Counted from the first letter of the stretch, positions 15,063 to 24,905 are shown. The stretch: 64,000 bases of DNA from Demequina capsici (GCF_032102965.1 NZ_CP134880.1:1178001-1242000), one strand, 5' to 3'. Notes: a model not told the origin generated them from the letters alone. Numbers and translations: made by a program.

Positions 15063-16709
15063 CTACTCGGCGCGCTCACGCCAGCGCGACGTGACCGGCA
15101 GACGTCGGTCGCGTCCGAATGCCAGCGCGGTGACCTTCGGCCCGAGCGGGTACTGACGGCGCTTCCACTCCGCGCGGTCCACAAGAGAGAGCACCTTCTC
15201 CACGACCGCCTCGTCGAAGCCGCGTGCGAGCAGCTCCTCGCGGCCCTCCCTATGCTCCACGTATGCGTCCAGCACCTCGTCGAGGAGCGCGTAGTCGGGG
15301 AGCGAGTCCTGGTCCGTCTGCCCCGGGCGGAGCTCGGCGCTCGGAGGCTTCTCGATGGAGCTGACGGGGATCGGCTCGACCTCCCCGTGCAGCCGCGCCT
15401 GCGCGTTGCGCCAGCGCGCCAGGTCCCAGACGCGGGTCTTGTCCAGGTCCTTCAGCGGAGCGAAGCCGCCGATGCTGCCGGCGTCGTAGATCGTGGCGTA
15501 GCCGGTGGCGAGCTCGGACTTGTTGCCTGGCGCGATCACGAGGTGGCCCTCGCGGTTGGAGACGGCCATCAGCACCACGCCGCGCACTCGCGCCTGCAGG
15601 TTCTCCTCGGCCACGCCGGTGAGCGCCAGCTGCGCCTGGAATGCGTCCACGAGCGGGGCGATCGGCTGCACCCTGTAATCGGCGCCTAGCCGCCTGCAGA
15701 GGTCTGCGGCGTCGTCCCTCGAGTGGTCGGAGGAGAACTCGGAGGGCATCGACACCCCGACGACGTTCTCCCCGCCGATCGCGTCGGCTGCGATCGCGGC
15801 GGTGAGGGCAGAGTCGATCCCGCCCGACACCCCCAGCACGACCGATCGGAACCCGTTCTTCACGACGTAGTCGCGCAGACCCGTGACGACGGCGCGGTAC
15901 ACCTGCTCGTCGTCCGAGGCGAAGTCGACGACCTGTCCCTGCACGGGGGGAGCGCCGGCCGTCGGCACCTCCCATTCGAGGAGCGCGTCCTCGAACCCCG
16001 GGGCGTTCGCCATCCAGGCACCGTCGGCGGCGACTATGAAGGAGTGACCGTCGAAGACCAGGTCGTCCTGCCCGCCCCACAGGTTGACGTAGGCGACGGG
16101 AGCACCCACCTCGGCGGCGCGCTTGCGGGCGAGCTCGGTCCGGATGATGCCCTTGCCCTCCTCGAAGGGTGACCCGTTGAGGACGAGGAGCAGGTCGATC
16201 GCCTCGTCGGCGAGCGCGGCGACCGGTCCGCCGTCCTGCCAGATGTCCTCGCACACCACCAGGCCGACGCGGGCGTCGCCGAGCGTGAGGACGCAGGGGG
16301 AGTCGCCGGGGGCGAAGATGCGCCTCTCGTCGAACACCCCGTAGTTGGGCAGGTGGTGCTTCGCGTAGCGGGCGGTGACCCTGCCGCCCTGGAGGGCGAC
16401 GGCCTCGTTCGTGGGCCGACCGTGGTCGTTCGTGCCGAGCGTGCCGAGCACGACGGTAAGGTCGCCCAGGCCTGTCGCCTCGAGCTCGGTGGCGATCGTG
16501 TGGACGGCGCGCTCTGCGGCGCGCTGGAAGCTGGCGCGCAGGGCGAGGTCCTCGATCGGATAGCCGGTGGTCGTCATCTCAGGGAAGGCGACGAGCTGAG
16601 CGCCGCGCGCGGCGGCGGCCCGGCAGCTGCTCATGATCAGCGACGTATTACCAGGGATGTCGCCCACGCAGGTGTTGATCTGTGCCATCGCGATGCGCAG
16701 GTCCGTCAT
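15063..16709 (-). CDS. nadE: Glutamine-dependent NAD+ synthase
   Basis: Last step of NAD synthesis: amidates nicotinate adenine dinucleotide with ammonia from glutamine. The 548-residue fusion has an N-terminal nitrilase-type glutaminase (Glu in AFPEMTTTGYP, Lys in RYAKHHLPNYGVFDERR, Cys in GLVVCEDIW) and a C-terminal synthetase with the PP-loop VLGVSGGIDSA and ATGYATIYDAGSIGGFAPLKD. The start at 16709 has a TAGGCT -10 box 6 bases upstream and no ribosome site. It is divergent from glnA2 across about 110 bases. Confidence 0.95.
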   Translation of the reverse strand: MTDLRIAMAQINTCVGDIPGNTSLIMSSCRAAAARGAQLVAFPEMTTTGYPIEDLALRASFQRAAERAVHTIATELEATGLGDLTVVLGTLGTNDHGRPTNEAVALQGGRVTARYAKHHLPNYGVFDERRIFAPGDSPCVLTLGDARVGLVVCEDIWQDGGPVAALADEAIDLLLVLNGSPFEEGKGIIRTELARKRAAEVGAPVAYVNLWGGQDDLVFDGHSFIVAADGAWMANAPGFEDALLEWEVPTAGAPPVQGQVVDFASDDEQVYRAVVTGLRDYVVKNGFRSVVLGVSGGIDSALTAAIAADAIGGENVVGVSMPSEFSSDHSRDDAADLCRRLGADYRVQPIAPLVDAFQAQLALTGVAEENLQARVRGVVLMAVSNREGHLVIAPGNKSELATGYATIYDAGSIGGFAPLKDLDKTRVWDLARWRNAQARLHGEVEPIPVSSIEKPPSAELRPGQTDQDSLPDYALLDEVLDAYVEHREGREELLARGFDEAVVEKVLSLVDRAEWKRRQYPLGPKVTALAFGRDRRLPVTSRWRERAE

Positions 16710-16715
16710 GGCGGA

Positions 16716-16721
16716 AGCCTA
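16716..16721 (-). promoter_or_regulatory. -10 box for a leaderless nadE transcript
   Basis: Minus-strand TAGGCT ends 6 bases before the nadE ATG at 16709 with no ribosome-binding sequence between. Confidence 0.55.
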
Positions 16722-16779
16722 CGCCGGAACGCTTGGCGTCCGATGCGCGTTCGGCCAGGTACGGCGCGCCCTCAGCAAG

Positions 16780-16795
16780 GAAACACGTTCGTCAC
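16780..16795 (+). promoter_or_regulatory. Partial GlnR-like element upstream of glnA2
   Basis: GAAAC and GTCAC are spaced by exactly 6 bases, matching two adjacent half-boxes of the actinobacterial GlnR site; the outer boxes are not recognisable. It lies 24 bases before the glnA2 start. Weak evidence on its own. Confidence 0.3.
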
Positions 16796-16818
16796 AGGGA
16801 TACGGCAGGATGAGGTCT

Positions 16819-18153
16819 ATGGATAAGCAGCAGGAATTCGTGCTCCGCACTGTCGAGGAGCGTGACATCCGGTTCGTCCGACTCTGGTTCACCGACGTTC
16901 TCGGAGTCCTGAAGTCGGTCGCGATCGCGCCGGCCGAGCTTGAGAACGCCTTCAGCGAGGGGATCGGCTTCGACGGCTCGGCTGTCGAGGGCCTCACGCG
17001 CGTGTACGAGGCTGACATGATCGCCCGGCCCGACCCCACGACGTTCCAGGTGCTGCCGTGGCGGGGCGAGCGTCAGGGTGCGGCGCGCATGTTCTGCGAC
17101 ATCGAGACGCCCGACGGCGCGTCGGCGCTCTCGGACCCGCGCAACGTCCTCAAGCGCACGCTCGACAAGGCCAGCGAGAAGGGCTTCACGTTCTACACGC
17201 ATCCCGAGATCGAGTTCTACCTCTTCGAGTCGCTCGAGCACGGCAAGCTGCCGGTGCCGGTGGACCAGGCGGGCTACTTCGACAATGTGCCGCGCGGTGC
17301 GGCTCACAGCTTCCGCCGCGACGCGATCACGATGCTCGAGGCGATGGGCATCTCCGTCGAGTTCTCGCATCACGAGATCGGTCCGGGCCAGAACGAGATC
17401 GACCTGCGCTATGCGGACGCGCTGACCATGGCGGACAACATCATGACGTTCCGCTCGGTCATCAAGGAGGTGGCGCTGCAGCAGGGCGTCTTCGCGTCGT
17501 TCATGCCCAAGCCGCTCGCCGGATCGCCTGGCTCCGGGATGCACACGCACCTGAGCCTGTTCGAGGGCGACCGCAACGCCTTCTACGAGCCGGGGAGCGA
17601 GTACGACCTCTCGGTGACTGCGCGTCAGTTCGCGGCCGGTCTGCTCAAGCACGCGCCCGAGATCACGCTGATCACCAACCAGTACGTGAACTCGTACAAG
17701 CGCCTCTGGGGCGGATCCGAGGCGCCCAGCTACGTCTGCTGGGGCTCGAACAACCGTTCCGCGCTCGTGCGCATCCCGGTGCACAAGCCTGGCAAGAGCC
17801 AGTCGACGCGCATCGAGTACCGCGGTCTCGACTCGGCGGCGAACCCGTACCTGGCGTTCTCTGTGATGCTCGCGGCCGGTCTCAAGGGCATCGAGGAGGG
17901 CTACGAGCTTCCCCCTGGCGCCGAGGATGATGTCTGGGAGCTGTCGGAGTCGGAGCGCAAGGCCATGGGCTACGAGCCGTTGCCCCAGTCGCTGAGCGCG
18001 GCGATCGCCGCCATGGAGCGCTCGGAGCTCGTGGCGGAGACGCTCGGCGAGCGGGTGTTCGACTTCGTGCTGCGCAACAAGCGCGCCGAGTGGCAGGCGT
18101 ACCGCGAGCAGGTCACGCCCTACGAGCTCGAGACCAACCTGCCGGTCCTGTGA
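16819..18153 (+). CDS. glnA2: Type I glutamine synthetase, GlnA2-like
   Basis: ATP-dependent synthesis of glutamine from glutamate and ammonia, or a relative acting on another substrate; the GlnA2 group is short (444 residues here) and always sits next to glnE in this lineage. It shows FVRLWFTDVLGVLKSV, the metal-binding THPEIEFYLFE, the HEIGPGQNEID region, GSGMHTHLS and NRSALVRIP. At the position of the adenylylated Tyr of GlnA it has Trp373 (DDVWELSESER), so GlnE should not modify it. GAGG sits 4 bases before the ATG at 16819; an in-frame ATG at 16810 is an alternative. glnE follows after 22 bases. Confidence 0.93.
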   Translation: MDKQQEFVLRTVEERDIRFVRLWFTDVLGVLKSVAIAPAELENAFSEGIGFDGSAVEGLTRVYEADMIARPDPTTFQVLPWRGERQGAARMFCDIETPDGASALSDPRNVLKRTLDKASEKGFTFYTHPEIEFYLFESLEHGKLPVPVDQAGYFDNVPRGAAHSFRRDAITMLEAMGISVEFSHHEIGPGQNEIDLRYADALTMADNIMTFRSVIKEVALQQGVFASFMPKPLAGSPGSGMHTHLSLFEGDRNAFYEPGSEYDLSVTARQFAAGLLKHAPEITLITNQYVNSYKRLWGGSEAPSYVCWGSNNRSALVRIPVHKPGKSQSTRIEYRGLDSAANPYLAFSVMLAAGLKGIEEGYELPPGAEDDVWELSESERKAMGYEPLPQSLSAAIAAMERSELVAETLGERVFDFVLRNKRAEWQAYREQVTPYELETNLPVL

Positions 18154-18175
18154 CAGCAGCGGCGGAAGCCGACGC

Positions 18176-21169
18176 ATGAGCTCACGCGAGGTCTCGTTCT
18201 CCACGCAGCTGCGGCGCGCGGGAGTCGTCGACTCCACGCGCGCCGAGCAGCTGATCGAGCAGATCGCGGACGTCGCCGGGATCCGGTTCATCGACCCGGC
18301 GGTGTCCCTGTCGTTCTACGCTGACCCGGACGTCGGGCTCCTGCAGCTGCTCCGGCTGTGCGAGTCCGCCCGCGACGCGGGCGTGCTGGAGCCGCTGCGG
18401 GCCATCATCGACACCCCCGCGGGTCGTCGGCTGGGCGTGGTGCTCGGCGGCTCGGTGGCGCTGGGGGACTTCCTGGTCCGTCACCCCGAGCTGGTGCGCG
18501 ACTTCAGCAGCTGGCCTGAGGACGAGCCGCTCGACGAGGTCGACGTGCGTGCCCGCCTGCTCGAGGCCGTCGGCGCCGACCCCGCTGCCATGGCGCCGGT
18601 GGCCACCCTTGCCGGCGACGAGGGGATCACGGCCATGCGCGTCGCGTACCGCCGGCAGCTGCTGCGGGTCGCGGCGACCGACCTGGTGCAGTCGGATCCG
18701 ATCGGCCTCATGCCCACCGTCGGCACCGCTCTCGCGGACCTGGCCGGCGCGGCGCTCGAGGCGGGGCTGGCGCTCGCACGTGCCGCCGAGCCTGACCACG
18801 CGCTCACGAGGCTCGCCATCATCGGCATGGGCAAGTGCGGGGCGCGCGAGCTCAACTACGTGTCCGACGTCGATGTCATCTATGTCGCGGAGCCGGCGGA
18901 GGGCGCGGACGACCAGGCGGCTCTGCGTGTCGCGACGCGCATGGCGGCGGCGGCCGCGCGCGCGTGCGACCGCTTCGCTGCGGAGCCCCCGCTGTGGCAG
19001 GTGGACGCGAACCTGCGGCCCGAGGGCAAGGACGGTGCCCTGGTGCGTCCGCTCGCGTCGCACCTGGCCTACTACGAGCGGTGGGCACAGAGCTGGGAGT
19101 TCCAGGCGCTCCTCAAGGCCCGGCCGATCGCTGGCGACCCTGAGATCGGTGACCGATACGTCGAGATGCTTCAGCCGCTCGTCTGGTCCGCGAGCGCTCG
19201 CGAGGGCTTCGTCGAGGCCGCGCAGGCGATGCGGCGCAGGGTCGAGCAGCATGTCCCTGCGCATGAGGCGGATCGCCAGATCAAGCTGGGGCCTGGCGGT
19301 CTGCGAGATGTCGAGTTCACCATCCAGCTGCTCCAGCTGGTCCACGGCCGTGCGGACGAGACCCTCCGTTCGCGGTCCACCTTGACCGCGCTCGCTGCGC
19401 TGCGGGCTGGTGGATACGTCGGCCGTCCCGAGGCTGCGGCCATGGACCGTGCCTACCGTCAGCTCCGCGTGTGGGAGCACCGACTGCAGCTGCGGAAGCT
19501 CTCCCGGACCCACCTCATGCCGGCCGAGGAGGAGGACCGGCGCATCCTCGCGCGAGCGTCGGGGTTCGCCACGGTCGAGTACATGGAGGAGGTGTGGCAC
19601 GACATCCGCCGGCGGGTGCGTGCGATGCACCTGGAGATGTTCTACCGGCCGATCCTTCCCGTCGTGGCGAGGCTCAGCACCGGCGAGGCGCGGTTGGACA
19701 GCACCGCCGCGCGGGACCGTCTTGCGGCGGTCGGGTTCAAGGATGCCGACGCCGCCCTGCGCCACATCGTCGCGCTCACCCGAGGCGTGTCGCGATCCGC
19801 GGCGATCCGCCAGCAGCTGCTTCCCGCGATGATCGGCTGGTTCGCCGAAGGGCCTGAGCCTGACGCGGGCCTGCTCGCCTTCCGTCAGCTCTCCGAGCAG
19901 CTCAGCGACCAGCAGTGGTTCCTCAAGCTGCTGCGCGACTCGGGTGCCGCAGCGGAGCGGCTCGCGAGGCTGCTGTCCACCTCGGGGTACGTGACGCGCG
20001 CGCTGCTGTCGAGCGGTGAGCAGGTGCGGTGGCTCGGCACGAACGAGGATCTGAAGCCGCGCACGTACGAGCGGCTGTGGACAGAGGCGGACGCCATCCT
20101 GCGCCGGAGCGACGACGCGGAGCAGGCCATCACCGCCATGCGAGGCCTGCGCCGTCGAGAGAACGCGCGGGTGGCCGCGGCGGACACGCTGGGGATGATC
20201 AATGCGTCGGCGGCGGCGGGAGCCGTCACCGACACGGCGGACATGCTGATCGAGGGCGCGCTGCGCATTGCGACGAGCCTGGTGCGCGACGAGATCGGTG
20301 AGGAGCCACCGGAGCTGCTCGTGGTCGCGATGGGGCGTTACGGCGGGCGTGAGATGGGTTACCTCTCGGACGCCGACGTGCAGTTCGTGTTCGAGGGCGG
20401 TGGTGACAAGGCGACGGCCCACGCGCAGCGTCTCGCGACAGTGCTGCGTGGCCTGCTCCAGAAGGTCGGCGCTCAGCCGCCGCTTGAGATCGACGCCGAT
20501 CTGCGTCCCGAGGGCCGCAACGGTCCGCTCGCACGATCCTTCGATTCGACCGTCGGCTACTACGCGAGGTGGTCCGACCCGTGGGAGGCGCAGGCGCTGC
20601 TGAGGGCTCGGCCGTGCGCGGGAGACCCCGAGCTGCGGGCGAGGTTCGTCGCGGCCGTGGAGCCCGTGCGCTACCCCGAGCGGCTCACCGAGGACGCGCT
20701 CGCGCAGATGCGACGCCTCAAGGCTCGCATGGAGTCCGAGCGCCTGCCGCGAGGAGTGGACCCTCGCCGGCATCTCAAGCTGGGGCCCGGCGGCCTGTCG
20801 GATGTCGAGTGGTCCGTCCAGCTGCTGCAGCTGCAGCATGCGCACCGCGTGGTGGGGCTGCGGACCACCGAGACGCGCGCGGCGTTGGACGTGGCGGAGG
20901 CGGAAGGTCTGCTCGACGTCGAGGACGCCTCGACGCTTCGCGAAGCCTGGACGCTCGCGACGGATCTGCGTGGCGCTATCGCGCTGCGCGGTAGGCAGGG
21001 AGACGCGGACGTGCTTCCTGTCGACGCGCGCGAGCTCAAGGTGCTGGCGGAGATCATGGACACCGAGGAGACGGGTCCGGAGCTCGACGACCGGTACGCT
21101 CGGGCCGCACGGCGCGCACGAGCGGTGTGCGAGCGGGTCTTCTTCGGATGGGATGAGGGACGTCGATGA
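18176..21169 (+). CDS. glnE: Bifunctional glutamine synthetase adenylyltransferase/adenylyl-removing enzyme
   Basis: Switches glutamine synthetase off and on by adding or removing AMP on a Tyr. The 997-residue protein has two nucleotidyltransferase domains: the N-terminal adenylyl-removing domain with GKCGARELNYVSDVDVIYV and the C-terminal adenylylating domain with GRYGGREMGYLSDADVQFV, each followed by its LGPGGLRDVEF or LGPGGLSDVEW motif. Length and both active sites are intact. The target in this window is GlnA at 50605-52038, which has the acceptor Tyr, whereas the adjacent GlnA2 does not. The start has GGAAG upstream. The stop overlaps the next gene by 4 bases. Confidence 0.97.
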   Translation: MSSREVSFSTQLRRAGVVDSTRAEQLIEQIADVAGIRFIDPAVSLSFYADPDVGLLQLLRLCESARDAGVLEPLRAIIDTPAGRRLGVVLGGSVALGDFLVRHPELVRDFSSWPEDEPLDEVDVRARLLEAVGADPAAMAPVATLAGDEGITAMRVAYRRQLLRVAATDLVQSDPIGLMPTVGTALADLAGAALEAGLALARAAEPDHALTRLAIIGMGKCGARELNYVSDVDVIYVAEPAEGADDQAALRVATRMAAAAARACDRFAAEPPLWQVDANLRPEGKDGALVRPLASHLAYYERWAQSWEFQALLKARPIAGDPEIGDRYVEMLQPLVWSASAREGFVEAAQAMRRRVEQHVPAHEADRQIKLGPGGLRDVEFTIQLLQLVHGRADETLRSRSTLTALAALRAGGYVGRPEAAAMDRAYRQLRVWEHRLQLRKLSRTHLMPAEEEDRRILARASGFATVEYMEEVWHDIRRRVRAMHLEMFYRPILPVVARLSTGEARLDSTAARDRLAAVGFKDADAALRHIVALTRGVSRSAAIRQQLLPAMIGWFAEGPEPDAGLLAFRQLSEQLSDQQWFLKLLRDSGAAAERLARLLSTSGYVTRALLSSGEQVRWLGTNEDLKPRTYERLWTEADAILRRSDDAEQAITAMRGLRRRENARVAAADTLGMINASAAAGAVTDTADMLIEGALRIATSLVRDEIGEEPPELLVVAMGRYGGREMGYLSDADVQFVFEGGGDKATAHAQRLATVLRGLLQKVGAQPPLEIDADLRPEGRNGPLARSFDSTVGYYARWSDPWEAQALLRARPCAGDPELRARFVAAVEPVRYPERLTEDALAQMRRLKARMESERLPRGVDPRRHLKLGPGGLSDVEWSVQLLQLQHAHRVVGLRTTETRAALDVAEAEGLLDVEDASTLREAWTLATDLRGAIALRGRQGDADVLPVDARELKVLAEIMDTEETGPELDDRYARAARRARAVCERVFFGWDEGRR

Positions 21170-22038
21170 AGCTGTTGAGGACGATCATCTCCGCGCTGTG
21201 CATCCTCGCGGGCGCGCTGTCCATCGTCGGCTGGGCGATCAGCTCCGTCGCGGTGAGGGCGGTGGAGGACGGCACTGCGGTGGTGACGATCACCGAGCGG
21301 GCGCTCGACTCCGAAGCGGTGCAGAGCCGGATCGCGGACGCCATGACCGGTGAGGTCGGCGACTGGCTCGCCGGACGTGGCGTCGACCTGCAGGGTCTCG
21401 GGCTGTCGGACGTGGTGGGGAACCTTCTTCGGAACGTGGCGGGCTCCGACGCGTTCAAGACTCTCGTCGCCGATCAGGCGGAGGCCGCGCGGCAGCAGAT
21501 CGCGGAGGCGCTCACCGATGACTCGCGCGCTGCTGCACCTCTGGTCGTCGTCGTGGATGTCGACTCGCTGGTCGCCGACCAGCTGAACGGCGTCGCGGTG
21601 CTGGGCTCAGTGGCGAGTGCGGTGGACATCGCGCCGGTCGAGGTCGTCGTGATGGACGCGGACACGTTCGAGCGCGCGCGCACCGCCTATCACGTCATGG
21701 AGCTGGCGGCCCAGTACGGGCTGTGGATGGGGATCGGCCTGGTGGTCGTGGGCCTGCTCGTGTCGCCTCGGCGCGCGTGGTTCCTGCCGAAGCTCCTGCT
21801 CGCGATCGGTGTCATGGCGATGGTCGCGTGGGGCCTGGTGCGTGCGCTCGGCACGGATGGCGTTCTTGCGCTGCTGCCAGGCGGTCGCGACGGTGCGCTC
21901 GGCACGGTGGTGGGCGGCGTGCTCACGGACGAGGCCTCTGCCTCCTTGATGCAACGGACCCTCTGGGTGGGCCTTGGAGGGCTCGCGGGCGCAACTGTGC
22001 TTGCGCTGGTCGTTCGGGCGCTGCAGGGTCGGCGTTGA
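21166..22038 (+). CDS. Membrane protein of unknown function, coupled to glnE
   Basis: I do not recognise a named family. The 290-residue protein has an N-terminal membrane helix (about 8-30), an extracytoplasmic region of about 160 residues with many Asp, Ala and Val, and three more helices near 190-205, 213-233 and 262-284. Its start overlaps the glnE stop (ATGA), so it is translated with glnE, but nothing in it points to nitrogen control. Similar helix-domain-three-helix proteins are common in actinobacteria as conserved hypotheticals. Confidence 0.85.
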   Translation: MKLLRTIISALCILAGALSIVGWAISSVAVRAVEDGTAVVTITERALDSEAVQSRIADAMTGEVGDWLAGRGVDLQGLGLSDVVGNLLRNVAGSDAFKTLVADQAEAARQQIAEALTDDSRAAAPLVVVVDVDSLVADQLNGVAVLGSVASAVDIAPVEVVVMDADTFERARTAYHVMELAAQYGLWMGIGLVVVGLLVSPRRAWFLPKLLLAIGVMAMVAWGLVRALGTDGVLALLPGGRDGALGTVVGGVLTDEASASLMQRTLWVGLGGLAGATVLALVVRALQGRR

Positions 22039-22066
22039 TCTCGGAGGCATGATCGACCCCGGGGTG

Positions 22067-23119
22067 TCACCGTGAGGGCTGCAGCGGCGCCGTCGACCTC
22101 CTGACGATGAGCTCGAACGGGAGCTGTGTCTGGGCCGGCGGGTGCTCGGCGTCGGGCTCGAGCTCGCCCAGCAGGGCGCGGGCGCCGGTCGCGCCCTGCT
22201 CGGCCGGATGCTGGTCGATCGTGGTGAGCCCCAGCACGTCACCTGTCGGGTGGCCGTCCACGCCGATCACGGACAGGTCCTCGGGGACCCTGAGCCCCAG
22301 TGCCGCCGCGGCGCTGAGCACCCCGTACGCCATCTCGTCGGAGGCGACGAAGATGGCGGTCGGACGCGTCGTCCCCTCCGTGAGCACGCGCATCGCGGCG
22401 TCGAAGCCTCCTGCGCTCGTGAAGTCGCCGTCGTGCGCGCGGTGGGGCCTGACGGGGATGCCGGCCTCGGCCATCGCGGCGTCGTAGCCTGCGCGGCGAA
22501 GCACCGGCACCTGGAAGTCGAGGTCGTAGGGGATGACGCCTCCCACGTAGGCGATGTCGCGATGTCCGAGGTCGAGCAGATGCGTGACCGCGGACCGTGC
22601 GACCGTGAGGTTGTCGACCGCGAAGGTCGGGATGCCCGGCTGGGGCCGGTCGATCGCGACGACCGGCTTGCCGAGGGCGCGCAGCCGGTCCCGTTCGGTC
22701 GCGGTGAGGGACAGCGTGACCAGCAGGAGGGCGTCCACCCGCCGGCGCAGCAGGGACTCCTGGAACAGGCGCGCCCTCCGGTCGTTCTCGGTGCCGTGGA
22801 TGTCGTCCAGCCTGTTCGGCTCGCAGTGGTAGAGCGTCACGTCGTAGCCGGCGTCGGTGAGCACGCGATGCGCGCCGGACATCACGCTCGTGAAGAACCA
22901 GCGGTTGAGGAAGGGCATCATGATGCCGACGGATCGGGTGCGTCCGCTCGCGAGCCCTGACGCGGTGGCGGATACGACGTACCCGAGCGACTGCGCCGCC
23001 TCCTCGACGCGGGCGCGTGTGGCGGCGGAGACGCTCGGCTTGCCGGCGAGGGCGCGGGACACGGTCGCGGTGGACACTCCGGCGAGCTCGGCGACCTTGA
23101 GGATGGAGACGCCGTTCAT
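22067..23119 (-). CDS. LacI family repressor of the alpha-glucosidase operon
   Basis: A 350-residue sugar-responsive repressor. The N-terminal helix-turn-helix and hinge are canonical (VSILKVAELAGVSTATVSRALAGKP, then SATASGLASGRTRSVGIMMP), followed by a periplasmic-binding-protein-like effector domain with DRPQPGIPTFAVDN, HLLDLGHRDIAYVGG and SVIGVDGHPTGDVLGLTTI. It is the second gene of a GH13-lacI operon, 33 bases after the glucosidase stop. The likely sites are the TGTAAACG-type repeats at 24908 and 26055. The effector is probably an alpha-glucoside, by context only. Confidence 0.9.
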   Translation of the reverse strand: MNGVSILKVAELAGVSTATVSRALAGKPSVSAATRARVEEAAQSLGYVVSATASGLASGRTRSVGIMMPFLNRWFFTSVMSGAHRVLTDAGYDVTLYHCEPNRLDDIHGTENDRRARLFQESLLRRRVDALLLVTLSLTATERDRLRALGKPVVAIDRPQPGIPTFAVDNLTVARSAVTHLLDLGHRDIAYVGGVIPYDLDFQVPVLRRAGYDAAMAEAGIPVRPHRAHDGDFTSAGGFDAAMRVLTEGTTRPTAIFVASDEMAYGVLSAAAALGLRVPEDLSVIGVDGHPTGDVLGLTTIDQHPAEQGATGARALLGELEPDAEHPPAQTQLPFELIVRRSTAPLQPSR

Positions 23120-23152
23120 GCGCGTTCCCCGCGGCGTCGCCGTCGGATGCGG

Positions 23153-24817
23153 TCAGCGCGCACAGCGAAGCCAGACGGTGGTGTCCGCGGGCACGTCCTG
23201 GTCGAGCGGCGCCGAGGCGAGGAGGACCTCGCCGTCGAGAGCGGTGAAGGGAAGCGGCGCTCCTGAGACGTTGGTGACGACCCGCACCGGACCGTTGTCG
23301 AACGCGAGCGTGCCCGCAGGGGAGTCGGACCAGGCGAAGGTGCCTGTTCCGAGACCGTGCTCGGCTCGCAGGCGAAGCGCGCTGCGGTACAGCTCGAGGG
23401 TGGAGCCGTCGTGGCCGCGCTGGGCGTCGCGGGCGAAGGGTGCCCAGTCGGAGGGCTGGGGGAGCCATGTGACGCCGGTCGTGTTGAATCCGTAGGCGGG
23501 GGAGTCCGACTCCCACGGGATGGGCACGCGGCACCCGTCGCGCCCGTGCCGCTCGCCGTTGGAGCGGAACCAGGAGGGGTCCTGTCGGGCGCTGTCGGGG
23601 ATGTCGATCACCTCGGGAAGGCCCAGCTCCTCGCCCTGGTACAGGTAGGCGCCGCCGGGCAGGGCGAGCATGAGCAGGGTGGCCGCGCGTGCGCGCCGGA
23701 CCCCGTGCTGGACCTCGGGCAGGCCTGGGAAGCCGGGGCCGACCCCGTGGCCTTGCGGGTTCGGGGCGGTGAGGGAGAGCCTGGTCGCGTGCCTGACGAC
23801 GTCGTGGTTGGAGAGCACCCATGTGGAGGGCGCGCCGACGTCACCGAAGGCGGACATGGAGTCGTCGATGATGTCGCGCATCTCGTCGACATCCCATCCG
23901 GTCATCAGGAATGCGAAGTTGAACGCCTGCTGCATCTCGTCGGGGCGCACCCAGAGCGCCATGCGGGTGAGCGGCTGGACCCATGCCTCGGCCACGAGGA
24001 TCCGGTCCGGTCCATGCGCGGCGACCACCTTATGCCAGCGTCTCCAGATCTCGTGCACGCCGTCTTGCGCGAAGTACGGGCTCGACGTGGCAGGATCGCC
24101 GATCGCCGCGCCTGCTCGCTCCTCCGCGGTGTAGTCGGGCAGGCCGGGCGCCTTCACGAGGCCGTGCGCCACGTCCACCCTGAACCCGTCGACGCCGCGT
24201 GCGAGCCAGAACCGCAGCACGTCGTCGAGGTCGGCGCGGACCTGCTCCTGGGTCCAGTCGAGGTCAGGCTGGGTGATGTCGAACAGGTGGAGGTACCACT
24301 GGCCCGGGCTGCCGTCGGGTTCGGTGACGCGGGTCCAGGCGGGGCCGCCGAACACGGACTGCCAGTCGTTCGGCGGCAGCGCGCCGTCGGGACCCTTGCC
24401 TTCGCGGAAGATGTACCGGGCACGCTCGGGCGAGCCGGGTGCCGCGGAGAGCGCGGCCTGGAACCAGGCGTGATCGGAGCTCGTGTGGTTCGGCACGATG
24501 TCGACGACCACGCGCATCCCGAGCGCGTGCGCGGAGTCGCAGAGCGCGTCGAAGTCGTCGAGCGTGCCGAACAGGGGATCCACGTCGCAGAAGTCCGCCA
24601 CGTCGTAGCCGGCGTCGTGCTGAGGGGAGCGGTAGAACGGCGACAGCCAGATCGCGTCGACGCCGAGGTCTGCGAGGGAGTCGAGCCGGGACGTGATCCC
24701 GGGCAGGTCGCCCACGCCGTCGCCGTCGGCGTCGGCGAATGATCGCGGATAGACCTGGTAGATGACGGCGGAGCGCCACCAGTCGGCGGGGCTCTCGGCA
24801 ATCGTTCGGTAGACCAC
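23153..24817 (-). CDS. GH13 alpha-glucosidase/oligo-1,6-glucosidase
   Basis: Cytoplasmic retaining alpha-glucosidase acting on maltose, isomaltose or short alpha-glucans. The 554-residue protein starts WWRSAVIYQVYPRSFAD and carries the GH13 conserved regions: DIVPNHTS, GFRVDVAHG with nucleophile Asp215, VAEAWVQ with acid/base Glu277, and SNHDVVRHATR with Asp339. No signal peptide is present. The GTG at 24817 is chosen because AGAGGA lies upstream; another GTG is at 24838, and a further-upstream TTG at 24934 would place the operator inside the coding region. lacI follows on the same strand. Linkage specificity cannot be settled by eye. Confidence 0.9.
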   Translation of the reverse strand: MVYRTIAESPADWWRSAVIYQVYPRSFADADGDGVGDLPGITSRLDSLADLGVDAIWLSPFYRSPQHDAGYDVADFCDVDPLFGTLDDFDALCDSAHALGMRVVVDIVPNHTSSDHAWFQAALSAAPGSPERARYIFREGKGPDGALPPNDWQSVFGGPAWTRVTEPDGSPGQWYLHLFDITQPDLDWTQEQVRADLDDVLRFWLARGVDGFRVDVAHGLVKAPGLPDYTAEERAGAAIGDPATSSPYFAQDGVHEIWRRWHKVVAAHGPDRILVAEAWVQPLTRMALWVRPDEMQQAFNFAFLMTGWDVDEMRDIIDDSMSAFGDVGAPSTWVLSNHDVVRHATRLSLTAPNPQGHGVGPGFPGLPEVQHGVRRARAATLLMLALPGGAYLYQGEELGLPEVIDIPDSARQDPSWFRSNGERHGRDGCRVPIPWESDSPAYGFNTTGVTWLPQPSDWAPFARDAQRGHDGSTLELYRSALRLRAEHGLGTGTFAWSDSPAGTLAFDNGPVRVVTNVSGAPLPFTALDGEVLLASAPLDQDVPADTTVWLRCAR

Positions 24818-24905
24818 AGCGCGGGTCCTCTCGCTCACGGGACGGCGGGCGCGGGGCGCAGACGCAGGTCCGGTGAGGCCTGGGGCGTCGTTGCCACCGC
24901 TTCCA

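Noticed and set aside
14681..15094. Plus-strand 137-codon frame in the nadE-panB gap
   Set aside because: Consists of translated nucleotide repeats, has no ribosome site and runs into the nadE end.
18182..20845. 887-codon minus-strand frame inside glnE
   Set aside because: Antisense shadow of an intact GlnE with both active sites; typical of GC-rich third-position bias.
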